A stretch of 64,000 nt of DNA, taken from NCBI GenBank assembly GCA_040766665.1, contig JAXGQD010000001.1, positions 124,001-188,000 of the forward strand, written 5' to 3'. Every line of letters starts with the position of its first letter. Positions within the stretch are counted from its first letter, which is position 1. Position numbers and translations under genes: made by a program. The notes under the pieces are model-generated. The model searched no databases. It was not told the DNA's origin and was given only the letters and a program-made list of their open reading frames with translations. Shown here one piece after another: positions 7,208-16,085 of the stretch. Source of the DNA: JAXGQD01 sp040766665 (lineage in GTDB: Bacteria > Bacillota > Clostridia > Saccharofermentanales > Fastidiosipilaceae).

Positions 7208-8281
7208 ATGGAATTACGCAAAGTCGCAAAAATCTCCCTAATGACAGTCAGCAGCATGGGCGTGCGTATGACTCCGCTCAAACGGCAGGCGGTTCACAGC
7301 TCCAAGCTTTTCGAAATGGAGTCGACCAGCGCCGAAACCAATGTCCTCAACGTTTCTGCCGCACTTGGGTTTTCCACAAAAGTCTTGACTAAGTTTGTAG
7401 ACGATAGCCCCATTGCACATTTTATACGGACGGAACTGCGCGCGCGCAACATCGCTTATGAGAGCAAGGACGTCACACAGGACGGACCCTGGGGTGCGCG
7501 GCATCAGATTAATTTTGCCGATAGTGGTTATGGACTGCGGGGGCCACGTGTCTATAACGACAGAGCAGGCGAAGTGGGGCGCAGCATCAGTGCAGGGGAT
7601 TTTGATTTAGAGCGCCTGTTTGCGGTGGAAGGCTGTCAGATTCTGCACTTGTCCGGTTTGTTTGCGGCGATGAGCCCGGAGACGGGACAGGCTTGTTTGG
7701 AGATTGCGCGTTTTGCCAAAAAAGAGGGGACGAAGATTTCTTTTGATCTGAATCACCGCGCCTCGTTCTGGAAGAATCGTGAGAGCGAGCTGCGTGCGAT
7801 TTTTAGGGAGATCGCATCCTTGGCGGATATTCTGATTGGTAACGAAGAAGACTTTCAGCTGGCGCTGGGGCTGGCGGGTCCGGAAGCGGGTGGAAGTGAC
7901 TTGTCGGCCAAGATTTCCGCTTATCGCGAGATGCTGGGCAAAGCGGAATCCGAATTCCCCGGAGTCGAAGTGTTCGCCACAACTCTGCGCGAGGTGGAAA
8001 GCGCCAACGTGCACCATTGGGGTGCAATGTTGAAACGCGGTGCCGATTTTTATGTTGAAGAGCCGCGCGAGATTCCGGTGCTGGATCGCATCGGCGGGGG
8101 CGATGCTTTTGTTGGTGGGCTTCTCTATGGTTTATTGCGAGAGTGGGAACCGGAGCGCTGCCTCCAGTTCGGCTGGGCTTCGGGTGTGCTGGCGACGACG
8201 CTGCTGACGGACTATGTGACGCCGGTGGATGAGGAGCAGATTTGGTCGATTTACAAAGGCAATGCGCGGGTACGGCGCTGA
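7208..8281 (+). CDS. PfkB-family carbohydrate kinase, 2-keto-3-deoxygluconate-kinase-like, 357 aa
   Basis: The C-terminus carries the PfkB signature around D-R-I-G-G-G-D-A-F-V-G-G (about residue 296), whose Asp is the catalytic base. The central part has F-D-L-N-H-R and the I-G-N-E-E-D motif typical of KDG kinases. Oddly, the N-terminal sugar-binding segment, normally a di-glycine followed by A-E-A-N-V, reads T-S-A-E-T-N-V here, so the substrate may differ from 2-keto-3-deoxygluconate. The ATG at 7208 follows GAGGTG; the open frame upstream has no homologous content. The gene is divergent from the lactonase gene and reads alone. Confidence 0.82.
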   Translation: MELRKVAKISLMTVSSMGVRMTPLKRQAVHSSKLFEMESTSAETNVLNVSAALGFSTKVLTKFVDDSPIAHFIRTELRARNIAYESKDVTQDGPWGARHQINFADSGYGLRGPRVYNDRAGEVGRSISAGDFDLERLFAVEGCQILHLSGLFAAMSPETGQACLEIARFAKKEGTKISFDLNHRASFWKNRESELRAIFREIASLADILIGNEEDFQLALGLAGPEAGGSDLSAKISAYREMLGKAESEFPGVEVFATTLREVESANVHHWGAMLKRGADFYVEEPREIPVLDRIGGGDAFVGGLLYGLLREWEPERCLQFGWASGVLATTLLTDYVTPVDEEQIWSIYKGNARVRR

Positions 8282-8565
8282 GTTGGGGATTTGGGATTGC
8301 CCCGACAGAGCGAGTTCTACATTTTTTACGATATTACAAATCTGTAAAGTTGAAATGAAGGTTTTTCTTGAAATTTCGCAACTTTTACTACATTAATTAC
8401 GTTTCTACAAAGGCTAACTTGTTACAACGAAAATAGTGCAGTAAAAACTCAAGAAATACTAAAGAGTAGGTAAACCCTTGCTTCATAATTTTGTAACATC
8501 GAAAAATTTGTAGTGCTTTACGTGTAATCTGCGAGCTAATCCCATAGTTAAATAGTCCTGTCAAT
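8282..8565. other. Gene-free AT-rich region
   Basis: About 280 bases between converging units. A minus-strand frame of 68 codons here starts with TTG, lacks a ribosome-binding site and overlaps the terminator at 8566-8596, so it is not called. No repeat or RNA is recognised. Confidence 0.4.
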
Positions 8566-8596
8566 AAAGAAACTGCCACCCCCGTAAGGGTAGCAG
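8566..8596 (-). terminator. Terminator of the sulfatase/PTS operon
   Basis: CTGCCACCC (8573-8581) pairs with GGGTAGCAG (8588-8596) with one wobble. On the minus strand the stem is followed by TTTCTTTATT. It lies 30 bases after the sulfatase stop. Confidence 0.65.
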
Positions 8597-8626
8597 CTAA
8601 CAAATTTAATAAAGGACAAAATTTAC

Positions 8627-10000
8627 CTAAATAAAGTCTTCAGGGTCTTTTGATTTTGGATCCAGTGCAGTAGGTTTGTTGACCCTCCACTCTTCTTGGA
8701 ATGGGATAGGTCCTGCAAGAAGCGGATCTTCGGTCTCTTCCATCCATACTTGCAAACGACCTCGCAAAGCATTTAAGACGTTTAAATATGAAGAATCGTC
8801 AATCAGATTTTGAAGTTCGTAGGGATCATCATACAAATCAAATAATTGCTCAAAAACCTTTTCGCCGGAGTAAAAACCACTTTCGATGTAAAAGTCTTTT
8901 GATTCACTTCGATCCATGTTTGACAGATTGTAAGCATCGTATTCTTCATCGAAGTAACGGATGTACTTGTAACGAGAAGTTCTAATACAACGAGCCGGTT
9001 CATAAGAAGTATGGAAGTTTATTTCGGCAAAAACCTCCTGACGAATCTCTGCGTTTGCATCAATGAAAAGTCGTGCTTGGCTGATGCCTTGGCAATAAGA
9101 AGGAATCTCAAAACCAAGTAGGTCGAAGAGTGTTGGTAGGATATCGACTTGGGAGATCAGTGAAGCAGTTCTTTGCCCCGTCATCGGTGAACCAGGTACA
9201 TGCATCAACAATGGGATGCCAATACCCGCATCCCGCAAAGTGCACTTGGCCTGGGGGAAGGCGATGCCGTGGTCGCTGGTGATGAAGATGATGCTATCAT
9301 CAAAAAATCCATTCGACTTCAAGGCAGTCAAAACTTTTTCGAGAGCTGCGTTGTAGTAAGTTAAGGATTTTTGATGTGCAGCCAAGTCTTCACGAACCTC
9401 TGTTACATCAAAGAGAAAATCAGGCACAACAACGTCTGCACTACTTGGCTCAGCTGTTCCTGTAAGTGCATTGCTAGGGTACTCGCGATGGGTGGAAAAT
9501 AGCCCGAAAGAAAGGAAAAAAGGATCTTCCGAATCACGTACTTCGAGCCAATCAGCAACCGCCTGTGCATTGGATAAATCCCAGTTGACGAGTTCTTCTT
9601 CACTTAAACCTTCATTGTTGGTTGTAAGATTTAGGTGGTAACCTATCGCAACAGCACCTGCTTCGTGATTAACATAGCGTCCATGTTCGTGCTGGATACC
9701 GCACAATACGGTTTCGTAACCTCGTGAATTAAGCTGCCGCACGAGATGCTGATTGTAGTCCGCTAGCCTAAAGCCACGATTAGTCAAACCAATCATACCG
9801 TTGCTGTGCGGGTAGCGGCCTGTGAGTAAGGCAGCGCGGCTTGGCGAACAGGTGGGGGATGCACAAAAGGCATTATCGAAAATGAGGGCGTCTTTAGCAA
9901 AAGCATCTAAAGCAGGTGTTGAAACGCTCTTATCGTAAACGCTGAGATACTTGCCGCTATCGTGAGAGTGGATGTAAATGACATTCTTTATTTGCTTCAT
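8627..10000 (-). CDS. Cytoplasmic Cys-type sulfatase (sulfoglucosamine sulfohydrolase-like), 457 aa
   Basis: The motif C-S-P-S-R-A-A-L-L-T-G-R (about residue 50) is the formylglycine-forming sulfatase signature of the Cys type, matured in anaerobes by a radical-SAM enzyme that is not in this window. The metal-binding D-x-G is replaced by an H-D-S-G at the N-terminus (about 12-15), and I-T-S-D-H-G carries the second acidic pair. The layout resembles heparan N-sulfatases. There is no signal peptide, so it should act inside the cell, fitting the PTS genes immediately upstream in the same operon: a sulfated sugar imported as phosphate could be desulfated here. The ATG at 10000 follows AGGTG. The exact substrate is unknown. 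Confidence 0.85.
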   Translation of the reverse strand: MKQIKNVIYIHSHDSGKYLSVYDKSVSTPALDAFAKDALIFDNAFCASPTCSPSRAALLTGRYPHSNGMIGLTNRGFRLADYNQHLVRQLNSRGYETVLCGIQHEHGRYVNHEAGAVAIGYHLNLTTNNEGLSEEELVNWDLSNAQAVADWLEVRDSEDPFFLSFGLFSTHREYPSNALTGTAEPSSADVVVPDFLFDVTEVREDLAAHQKSLTYYNAALEKVLTALKSNGFFDDSIIFITSDHGIAFPQAKCTLRDAGIGIPLLMHVPGSPMTGQRTASLISQVDILPTLFDLLGFEIPSYCQGISQARLFIDANAEIRQEVFAEINFHTSYEPARCIRTSRYKYIRYFDEEYDAYNLSNMDRSESKDFYIESGFYSGEKVFEQLFDLYDDPYELQNLIDDSSYLNVLNALRGRLQVWMEETEDPLLAGPIPFQEEWRVNKPTALDPKSKDPEDFI

Positions 10001-10019
10001 AATAGTCACCTACTTCCGC

Positions 10020-10304
10020 TTATTCGTTTTCGTTTCCTATACCAGCAGCGAGGAGCTTTTCCTTTAGCTCTGCTTTATCCAAGAGGTTTTTCAAGCCGAT
10101 GGCTTTAGCTTCTTTGGGCAGTGTTTCAATGAAACGTTCATTGACGATGACCAGGTCGTATTGTTTGGCTATACTGCGAGCTTCGTCAATGGCGGTGTGC
10201 GTGATGTTTGCTTCGACACCAAGCGATTTTAAGACCTTTTGTGCGGTCATTTTGATAACTTGAGATGAGCCCATACCGGCTCCGCATGCGACTAAAACTT
10301 TCAT
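10020..10304 (-). CDS. PTS IIB component, ascorbate/lactose-IIB-like fold, 94 aa
   Basis: The protein begins V-A-C-G-A-G-M-G-S-S, in which the cysteine (residue 7) followed by G-x-G-x-S-S is the phosphocysteine loop of UlaB/SgcB-type IIB domains. Length is normal for a free-standing IIB. It passes phosphate from IIA to the sugar carried by the IIC protein encoded upstream. No IIA gene is found in this operon, so that component must be supplied from elsewhere. The gene lies 19 bases before the sulfatase start and 70 bases after the IIC gene, all on the minus strand. Confidence 0.9.
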   Translation of the reverse strand: MKVLVACGAGMGSSQVIKMTAQKVLKSLGVEANITHTAIDEARSIAKQYDLVIVNERFIETLPKEAKAIGLKNLLDKAELKEKLLAAGIGNENE

Positions 10305-10374
10305 AGTTGACTCCTTTTTGAAAGGGGAGGGCCAATTCCACGGAGAGGAAACGACCCTCGTATGTACACTTTTC

Positions 10375-11790
10375 TTAATTTTGATCGAAATATTTATCTT
10401 TGTTCTTGCGATATTGCAGTTGAGGGATGATTAACATAATCACGATGACGATAATGATCCCGATTAGTGCAAGGTTCTTGATGATGAAGCCAAAGACCGG
10501 CCAGGCGGTTGCCCAGTCGAGGTTACCCACGTAACCGCCGAAGGGTGCCATCTGGAAGAGCGCAATGGCTGCAGCACTTCCAACAACTTGGAGTATACCG
10601 GAACCCAGACACATCGCGATCAATGCCTTGAAGCCGCCCTTGTTATTGGCATAGAGACCGATGGTGGCGTTGTCATAGAAAAGCGGAACAAAGCCGGGGA
10701 TGATGAGGATTGGGTTCTTAGTGATGATGAGTAAAGCAATAGCGATAGCTTGGCCGATAGCACCAAACATAAAGCCCAGGGTGATGGCGTTAGGAGATCC
10801 GAAACCATAGGTCGCAGCGCAGTCCACAGCCGGTACAGAACCCTTTAATACGGATGACGAGATGCCGTCGAAGGAGGTAACGAGTTCGCTGACGAACATC
10901 CGTACACCGGTTTTCAGGATTGTTAGGTTAACGGCAAAAGACGCGGCTTTCTCAAAGATGTATAGTGGGAAAGAGGTATCTTTTGTAAATGCGGAATCGA
11001 GTTCTCGCAAGGTAGGTGCGCCGATGATAAGGATGATGATGCTAAAGAAGACACCCATAATCAGCGTCGTTGAGACGGTATAATCATCCAGCAGTTTGAA
11101 ACCACCGCCTAATTTGAAGTTGTCGACGCCTTTTTCTTTTTTGCCAATCTTGTGAGAGAAACGATCGGCAAACCAAACCCCAAACATCTGTTGATGTCCA
11201 ATGGCAAAGCCCGCATTATCCGTAAGATCATTGGTTGCTTCCACTGTCATATTGGCACCGACAGCCCAATATGTACCGCAGAGCAAACCGGTAGCGATGA
11301 CACCAGCAACACCTCTAAGCTCGGGGACGAGAAGGTAGATAATCCAGGTGGCGACAGCCGCTTGTTTAACCATGATATGACCGGTCGTAAAGAGGGTACG
11401 CACTTTTGTGTATTTTCTTAGTGCCACTAAGACGATGTTCCAAATAAATGCTACTAGTAGCGAAATCATCGCCATGGATAAGCTTTCGCCAATGCTTTCA
11501 AGTGCCTTGGTTGCAGCGGACAGACCAAAGTTAGGATCGATGACCACCGCATTGAGATTCCACTTGGTTTTAATAGCTTCAATTAATGGGTTGACACTTC
11601 CCAATAAATTTTTTGCACCAACTTGCAAAATCATGTAACCGACTGCTGCTTTGATGAAACCGGCGATGACTTCATACCATTTCTTTTTCAATAAGATGTA
11701 ACCCAAAACCACAATTAGACCAATGAAAATTGCTGGTTTGGCGAGAACGTTATTGAATAAGATGACCCAAATCTGATTTAACGTTTCCAT
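10375..11790 (-). CDS. PTS IIC permease, UlaA/SgaT (ascorbate) family, 471 aa
   Basis: This is a highly hydrophobic protein with about eleven membrane segments. Regions characteristic of the ascorbate-type IIC family are present, including a short K-K-K-W-Y-E near residue 35, a polar N-L-T/D-N-A-G-F-A-I-G-H-Q-Q segment (about residues 185-200) and L-F-Y-D-N-A-T-I-G (about 370). Members import L-ascorbate or related sugar acids with phosphorylation. Because the operon continues with a IIB and a cytoplasmic sulfatase, the substrate may be a sulfated or uronate-type sugar; that is inferred. CGTTTCCAT/AGGAGGAATAT gives a clear ribosome-binding site. The next gene upstream is the damaged SorC-type regulator. 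Confidence 0.88.
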   Translation of the reverse strand: METLNQIWVILFNNVLAKPAIFIGLIVVLGYILLKKKWYEVIAGFIKAAVGYMILQVGAKNLLGSVNPLIEAIKTKWNLNAVVIDPNFGLSAATKALESIGESLSMAMISLLVAFIWNIVLVALRKYTKVRTLFTTGHIMVKQAAVATWIIYLLVPELRGVAGVIATGLLCGTYWAVGANMTVEATNDLTDNAGFAIGHQQMFGVWFADRFSHKIGKKEKGVDNFKLGGGFKLLDDYTVSTTLIMGVFFSIIILIIGAPTLRELDSAFTKDTSFPLYIFEKAASFAVNLTILKTGVRMFVSELVTSFDGISSSVLKGSVPAVDCAATYGFGSPNAITLGFMFGAIGQAIAIALLIITKNPILIIPGFVPLFYDNATIGLYANNKGGFKALIAMCLGSGILQVVGSAAAIALFQMAPFGGYVGNLDWATAWPVFGFIIKNLALIGIIIVIVIMLIIPQLQYRKNKDKYFDQN

Positions 11791-12008
11791 ATATTCCTCC
11801 TATAATTGTTAGCGATTAAGCCAAGAATAGCGAGGCTCTGGAGACGATTTCAATCTTTTTCAGAAATCGGCACATGCATGCAAAATCCATCTTTTTGTGT
11901 GCACATATTCTCAACTGTATTGGGATTATTACCAAATCTGTTAGTCGTTTATACTGCAAATGGCTAGTGCCGTCAGTAAAGCAAACAAATTATATTTACA
12001 GTCAATTA

Positions 12009-12957
12009 TTAGACTCTTAACAGAGCTTCTGCCAACTTTTCGTCAACGATAAGTGATGACACACATGCGGAGAATAATACCGCAGAAAGTGCTTTGGCTT
12101 TATGTACCCCTGATACGACTAATAGTAGATGTTTTAGTTCTCTAATATCTTGTAAGCTCAAGCTTACCGTTTCTTCATCAATCGCTTGGTCAGCAATTCG
12201 TCCTTTTCGGTCGAAAAAATGGCCCATCATACTGCAAACGGCGCCTTTATCTTGCAAAACTTTAATATCGTCATGACTAAGGAAATCAACCCAGATATTA
12301 TATTTTGGAGTCAAGTGGTGCAACACTAGCAATAACCAAATCGGCTTTTCTTGCCTCTGTCATAACATTAGCTATTAAAGGTTCATTCAGTAGGTAGCGT
12401 CGCGCGATTTCATTCTTTACATATAGTGGCGCATATAGCTGGCTAAAGGAACTTTCAAATTTTTCAGCCAATATATGAATCGCAGTTGGTGAGTCGTAAT
12501 CATATCGACCGTCAGCATTCGCCATTCCTTTCACTTGGACAAATTTTAAATCCAAACCACTGCGCCCAGTGATTTTCTTACTCACTGCAGTAACGGTTTG
12601 CCCTGAAGAAATTCCAATTCTCATGCCAGGTTTAAGCAAAGTTTCAATAGAATGAGCGGCAAAACGTGTTAGTCGATCAAAGCTGTCATCATTCAATATT
12701 TGGGCAAAACTAGTTCTTAGCACTGAACAAGACTTGAGTGAATATCGTTGACATATTTGTTCTTCTAATTCTGGAATACAGACATATGGGAAATTGATAT
12801 GAATCTCTACAACACCTGTATCAACCGACCTTTGCAAAAGACGCGATACTTTAGAACGAGAGAAGTAAAGTTTGTTTGCAATTTCGTCTTGTGAGAGTTT
12901 TTCGTTGTAATAGAGGTCTGCGACTGTTGCCAATAGGGCTCTTTCGGAATCGTCCAT
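12009..12957 (-). pseudogene. SorC-family sugar-responsive regulator broken by a +1 frameshift
   Basis: From the ATG at 12957 (behind AGGAGG) the first frame gives an N-terminal helix-turn-helix (Q-D-E-I-A-N-K-L-Y-F-S-R-S-K-V-S-R-L-L) and most of the SorC sugar-binding domain (G-I-S-S-G-Q-T near residue 100). It stops at 12298. The end of the domain (S-H-D-D-I-K...G-A-V-C, H-F-F-D, and a C-terminal S-L-I-V-D-E-K) is in another frame that runs to 12009. Removing one G near 12311, in the CTTGACTCC context, joins them into a normal ~315-residue protein. It sits directly upstream of the PTS/sulfatase operon, its probable target. A sequencing error is possible, so the gene may be intact in the organism. 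Confidence 0.8.
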
Positions 12958-13084
12958 TGTAGCCAGCCTCCTACAAATAATTATCTGTATTGTACATGAC
13001 ACTTAGGAAATATGCTGATTTTTCTTATGAACAAAATAATAAAATATGTCGCACCATTTGGTAGGTTGCGACACCGCTCTAAAA

Positions 13085-13305
13085 CCGACAAAAATTTCGA
13101 GAATCCAACTTGAGTCATGTTTTTAAGTGGAAGTAAGAGTCAAATGCGGTTTTTTCAGGCATTTTTTTCGCCAATCCAAGCTGACTGAAATTTAATCTTG
13201 GATTAGCGTAAATACTTACGGTAAAACCCGAGGACGACTTGATAAACAGCTCGAAATCAGCGTTGTCGCTTGGATTTGCGTAAATTTTACCAATCACACC
13301 ACAAA
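13085..13305. repeat. Dispersed repeat family A, copy 2
   Basis: The core 13163-13297 aligns along its length with 60831-60968: TTTTTTCGCCAATCCAAGC, TTGGATTAGCGTAA, TTACGGTAAAACC, a GAGGACGACTTG segment and a closing GCTTGGATTTGCG. The two ends are imperfect inverted repeats of each other (about 15 of 19). Bases 13085-13160 share further words with copy 1. The rest of the ~420-base gene-free stretch 12958-13379 shows nothing else. Confidence 0.75.
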
Positions 13306-13379
13306 TAACAAATTCAGCACTCAGCCCCAGAAACCCGTACCAAAGAAACTGGACCCCAGAAACTCAGACCCCAGTCAAC

Positions 13380-13682
13380 TCAAATCCCCGTATCCACAAC
13401 GACCGGCGTACGACGGCGCTTGAAAAAGACCGCGAGATTCAAGCCCACAGTCACTAAAAGCAGGATGAGTGCTACCCACGCCACCGCGTCCATGGTATCC
13501 AAGAGTGCTGACCAATCGGAGCTACGTACTCTACTCCGCACATCGAACAGTTGAGAGAGTAGGGCGATGCTACAACAGAAGTAACTGAACGCAGCGGTGC
13601 GCGGCTGCCGCTTGCTGAGCAGGGCAAACAAAGGAAAAATCCAGGCTAGAAGGCCGAAGACGAGGCTGATGATGTTGAACAT
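13380..13682 (-). CDS. Small two- to three-helix membrane protein, 100 aa
   Basis: Hydrophobic segments lie at about residues 3-21, 33-48 and 66-88, separated by short basic loops (S-K-R-Q-P-R and R-S-R-V-R-S-S-D-W). The C-terminus is K-R-R-R followed by a short polar tail. Similar small proteins are widespread in Clostridia and are sometimes labelled as cytochrome-oxidase subunit IV-like without evidence; I assign no function. The ATG at 13682 follows GGAGGA with six bases spacing and is preferred to a start eight codons upstream that would lie before that site. Confidence 0.65.
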   Translation of the reverse strand: MFNIISLVFGLLAWIFPLFALLSKRQPRTAAFSYFCCSIALLSQLFDVRSRVRSSDWSALLDTMDAVAWVALILLLVTVGLNLAVFFKRRRTPVVVDTGI

Positions 13683-13745
13683 GACGCTTCCTCCACTAAA
13701 TCTCAAAGAAATCTCAAATCACTTAGATTACGAATACCAATAATG

Positions 13746-14117
13746 TTACGAGCCCGGCTCCAGCACAAAAAGCTGATCCTCTTTGATGAGCTCAGCGACT
13801 ATCTCCCCCGACTTAAAAAGCAGCCCGGAAGCCGTGATTTCGAAGACAATCGGACCTTCGTTGCTATGGAGAATGAGCGCAGTACCATCCACTTCATAGT
13901 TGCCGTAAGGGTTGTATGAGGTCGCGATATGACGACTCAGTTCGAATTCCTGACCTGTTTTCAGCTCAAGATAAGCCAGTTTGTCCGGTACAGACACATA
14001 GTGGCCGAGCTGCGGAGGTACGGTCGCAGTGTCGTTTTTGAAATATAAAAAAGCAAACCCCACAGCAAAAAGCAAGAGCACTAGCACCGAAATCCATAGA
14101 GGACGTTTACTTTTCAT
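13746..14117 (-). CDS. Membrane-anchored hypothetical protein, 123 aa
   Basis: A short basic N-terminus (K-S-K-R) is followed by one hydrophobic segment (residues 8-25). The remaining ~95 residues are polar and probably outside the cell, with beta-strand-like alternation (for example Y-E-V-D-G-T-A-L-I-L). There is no lipobox cysteine, so it is more likely a signal anchor than a lipoprotein. No family is recognised. It lies 63 bases upstream of the small membrane protein gene on the same strand; the two may be co-transcribed. Confidence 0.6.
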   Translation of the reverse strand: MKSKRPLWISVLVLLLFAVGFAFLYFKNDTATVPPQLGHYVSVPDKLAYLELKTGQEFELSRHIATSYNPYGNYEVDGTALILHSNEGPIVFEITASGLLFKSGEIVAELIKEDQLFVLEPGS

Positions 14118-14364
14118 TGGAGGTTTTTCCTTTCAAGGTTCTGTATTTTGCCAATATGACTCATATCCTCATTCCGATATCAATTCTACAACAGCTGAGG
14201 TGCAAAGTTTTAAGAATAATCAAAGATGCTAATCCGCGCCCTAACAAGCCTTTAGAACCGTGCACTAAACAAAGTAAGAAAACGTACGCATTTCTAAATG
14301 GTCGTGCTGCAGAAGTCTGGTAGAATGAGAGCCGAAAAAGAAATGAACGGAGCTTTTGCAAGAT

Positions 14365-15468
14365 ATGGAAATGCTTTTATTGACAAGTTTTGCTGATATT
14401 ATCAGTGACATTTTGGCGGCGCTGGGCGTCGTGATGAACGGGATACCGCAGGGGCTGCTGGCACTGTCGTATGGTTTTGCCAGTATTCCGACGGGTGTGG
14501 GTTTTGTGATTGGCGCGGTGGCCTGTATGGCGCTGGGCTCGGTCGTACCGATTTCCTTCCAGGCGGAAACAATAGCGCTGGCGGGAACCCTGGGTAAAGA
14601 CATCCGTGAACGTCTTTCGATGATTCTTTACGCTGGACTGATGATGGTGGCGCTGGGCTTGACCGGGACACTGAATTTTATCGTGAACCTGGCGGGCGAT
14701 ACCGTCATTAACGCAATGATGGCGGGCGTCGGCATCATGCTGGCAAAAATCGGCCTCGACGGCATGAAGAAAAACAAACTGGTGACCATTGTCTCCATCG
14801 TGACAGCCGTGCTGGTCTACTTCTTTCTGGGACGTGATCTGGTTTTGACCATCGTCGTTTCCGTGATCATTTCCAGCATCGTCTCGAAAATTGCCAAACA
14901 AGATATCGGTGGCGGTATCGTTGATAAGGTCACCAAGCTGAAGCTGGTCAAACCGACCTTCAACATGAACATCCTGCGCGGTGCCTTGGCCCTGGCTTGC
15001 CTGACCATCGGTGCGAACATCGCTTTTGGCAGCATCACTGCCAGCATGACGGGCGGACAATACACAGCGAATATTGACCACCTGACCATTTATTCCGGAC
15101 TGGCCGACGCAGTCAGCGCGCTCTTTGGCGGTGGACCGGTGGAAGCGATTATTTCGGCGACTGCGGCTGCACCGCAACCCGTGATTGCCGGTGTGATTAT
15201 GATGGTGATTATGGCGGCGATTTTGTTTTTGAGACTTTTGCCAAAAATCGGAAAGTTTGTACCTGCCGAATCGATTAACGGCTTCCTCTTTATTCTGGGA
15301 GCGGTGGTGACTGTGCCGACCAATGCGACCATTGCCTTTGGCGGAGACATCCCCGGCAACGCGATTGTGGCCGGTGTAACCCTGGTGATGACCGCAGGGA
15401 CCGACCCATTCTTCGGGCTAGTCTCGGGTACATTGCTGCGCTATCTCTTCGCGGCGGCGATTATTTAA
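14365..15468 (+). CDS. Putative nucleobase permease (NCS2-like), 367 aa
   Basis: The protein has about ten hydrophobic segments with Gly/Ala-rich half-helices. A polar motif Q-A-E-T-I-A-L-A (about residue 68) and F-G-G-G-P-V-E-A-I-I-S-A-T (about residue 250) resemble the quinone-like substrate loops of NCS2/xanthine-uracil transporters, though the protein is shorter than usual (~430). The next gene encodes a purine-type phosphoribosyltransferase, which fits nucleobase import and salvage. The start is uncertain: TTG at 14356 is only three bases from GGAG, while ATG at 14365 is twelve away. I take the ATG. A purine riboswitch was looked for upstream and not found. Confidence 0.65.
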   Translation: MEMLLLTSFADIISDILAALGVVMNGIPQGLLALSYGFASIPTGVGFVIGAVACMALGSVVPISFQAETIALAGTLGKDIRERLSMILYAGLMMVALGLTGTLNFIVNLAGDTVINAMMAGVGIMLAKIGLDGMKKNKLVTIVSIVTAVLVYFFLGRDLVLTIVVSVIISSIVSKIAKQDIGGGIVDKVTKLKLVKPTFNMNILRGALALACLTIGANIAFGSITASMTGGQYTANIDHLTIYSGLADAVSALFGGGPVEAIISATAAAPQPVIAGVIMMVIMAAILFLRLLPKIGKFVPAESINGFLFILGAVVTVPTNATIAFGGDIPGNAIVAGVTLVMTAGTDPFFGLVSGTLLRYLFAAAII

Positions 15469-15476
15469 GGATTGGG

Positions 15477-15497
15477 TTTTGCCAATTATTGGCAAAA
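15477..15497. repeat. Perfect 21-bp palindrome built from two GGCAAAA heptamers
   Basis: TTTTGCCAA (15477-15485), three bases, then TTGGCAAAA (15489-15497). It lies eight bases after the permease stop and 20 before the phosphoribosyltransferase start. There is no T-tract, so it could be an intercistronic hairpin rather than a terminator. Confidence 0.75.
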
Positions 15498-15516
15498 TCA
15501 AAAACGAGGAGCATGT

Positions 15517-16068
15517 ATGAAATTCTATGATTTAAAGGTTGCAGGCCTACTGCGTCGACTGCCCATGATTAAACTGTCGGACGATCTGGCGATTGCCAGT
15601 TTCGTCATCCTCGGCGACGCAGAGCTGGTGGAAAAAGCCGCTCCGGCGCTGATTGAGCGTCTGCCCGAAATCGATGTGATTGTAACGGCCGAGGCCAAGG
15701 GCATTCCGCTGGTCTACGAGGTCAGCCGTCTGCTCAAACTGCCACGCTATGTCGTGGCGCGCAAGAGCGTCAAAGTCTATATGGAAGAGCCGTTCAGCGT
15801 GGAGGTGGACTCGATCACGACCGCCAATCCGCAGAAGCTGTTCCTAGCCAAAGAAGATGTCGATTTGGTCAGTGGCAAAAAAGTCGCCATCATCGACGAC
15901 GTCATCTCCACCGGCGAGTCGCTGCGTGCGCTGGAAGCCCTGATTGAAAAGGCGGGCGGGAACGTCGTCGCCAAAGCCGCCATTCTGGCAGAAGGCGACG
16001 CGGTTAAACGCGAGGACATCATTTTCCTGGAAGAGTTGCCGCTATTTCCTGCGAGTGCGGCGGAGTAG
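15517..16068 (+). CDS. Adenine/xanthine-type phosphoribosyltransferase, 183 aa
   Basis: The PRPP-binding motif V-A-I-I-D-D-V-I-S-T-G-E-S-L (about residues 126-139) identifies a type I phosphoribosyltransferase. The rest resembles Apt-like enzymes: V-T-A-E-A-K-G-I-P near residue 57 and a V-A-R-K-S loop near 86. It would convert a purine base plus PRPP into the nucleotide. The ATG at 15517 follows GAGGA; an earlier in-frame start would place the upstream palindrome inside the protein. It is paired with the nucleobase permease. The purine specificity is not fixed by the sequence. Confidence 0.82.
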   Translation: MKFYDLKVAGLLRRLPMIKLSDDLAIASFVILGDAELVEKAAPALIERLPEIDVIVTAEAKGIPLVYEVSRLLKLPRYVVARKSVKVYMEEPFSVEVDSITTANPQKLFLAKEDVDLVSGKKVAIIDDVISTGESLRALEALIEKAGGNVVAKAAILAEGDAVKREDIIFLEELPLFPASAAE

Positions 16069-16085
16069 TAGTGGAGAGCTTATAA

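Noticed and set aside
8397..8603. A 68-codon minus-strand frame with hydrophobic residues
   Set aside because: It starts with TTG, has no ribosome-binding site and covers the terminator of the sulfatase operon.
13115..13297. A 60-codon minus-strand frame
   Set aside because: It lies wholly inside dispersed repeat copy 2 and has no ribosome-binding site or matching frame in the other copies.
14118..14364. Purine riboswitch ahead of the nucleobase permease
   Set aside because: The conserved loop sequences of the purine aptamer are not found.
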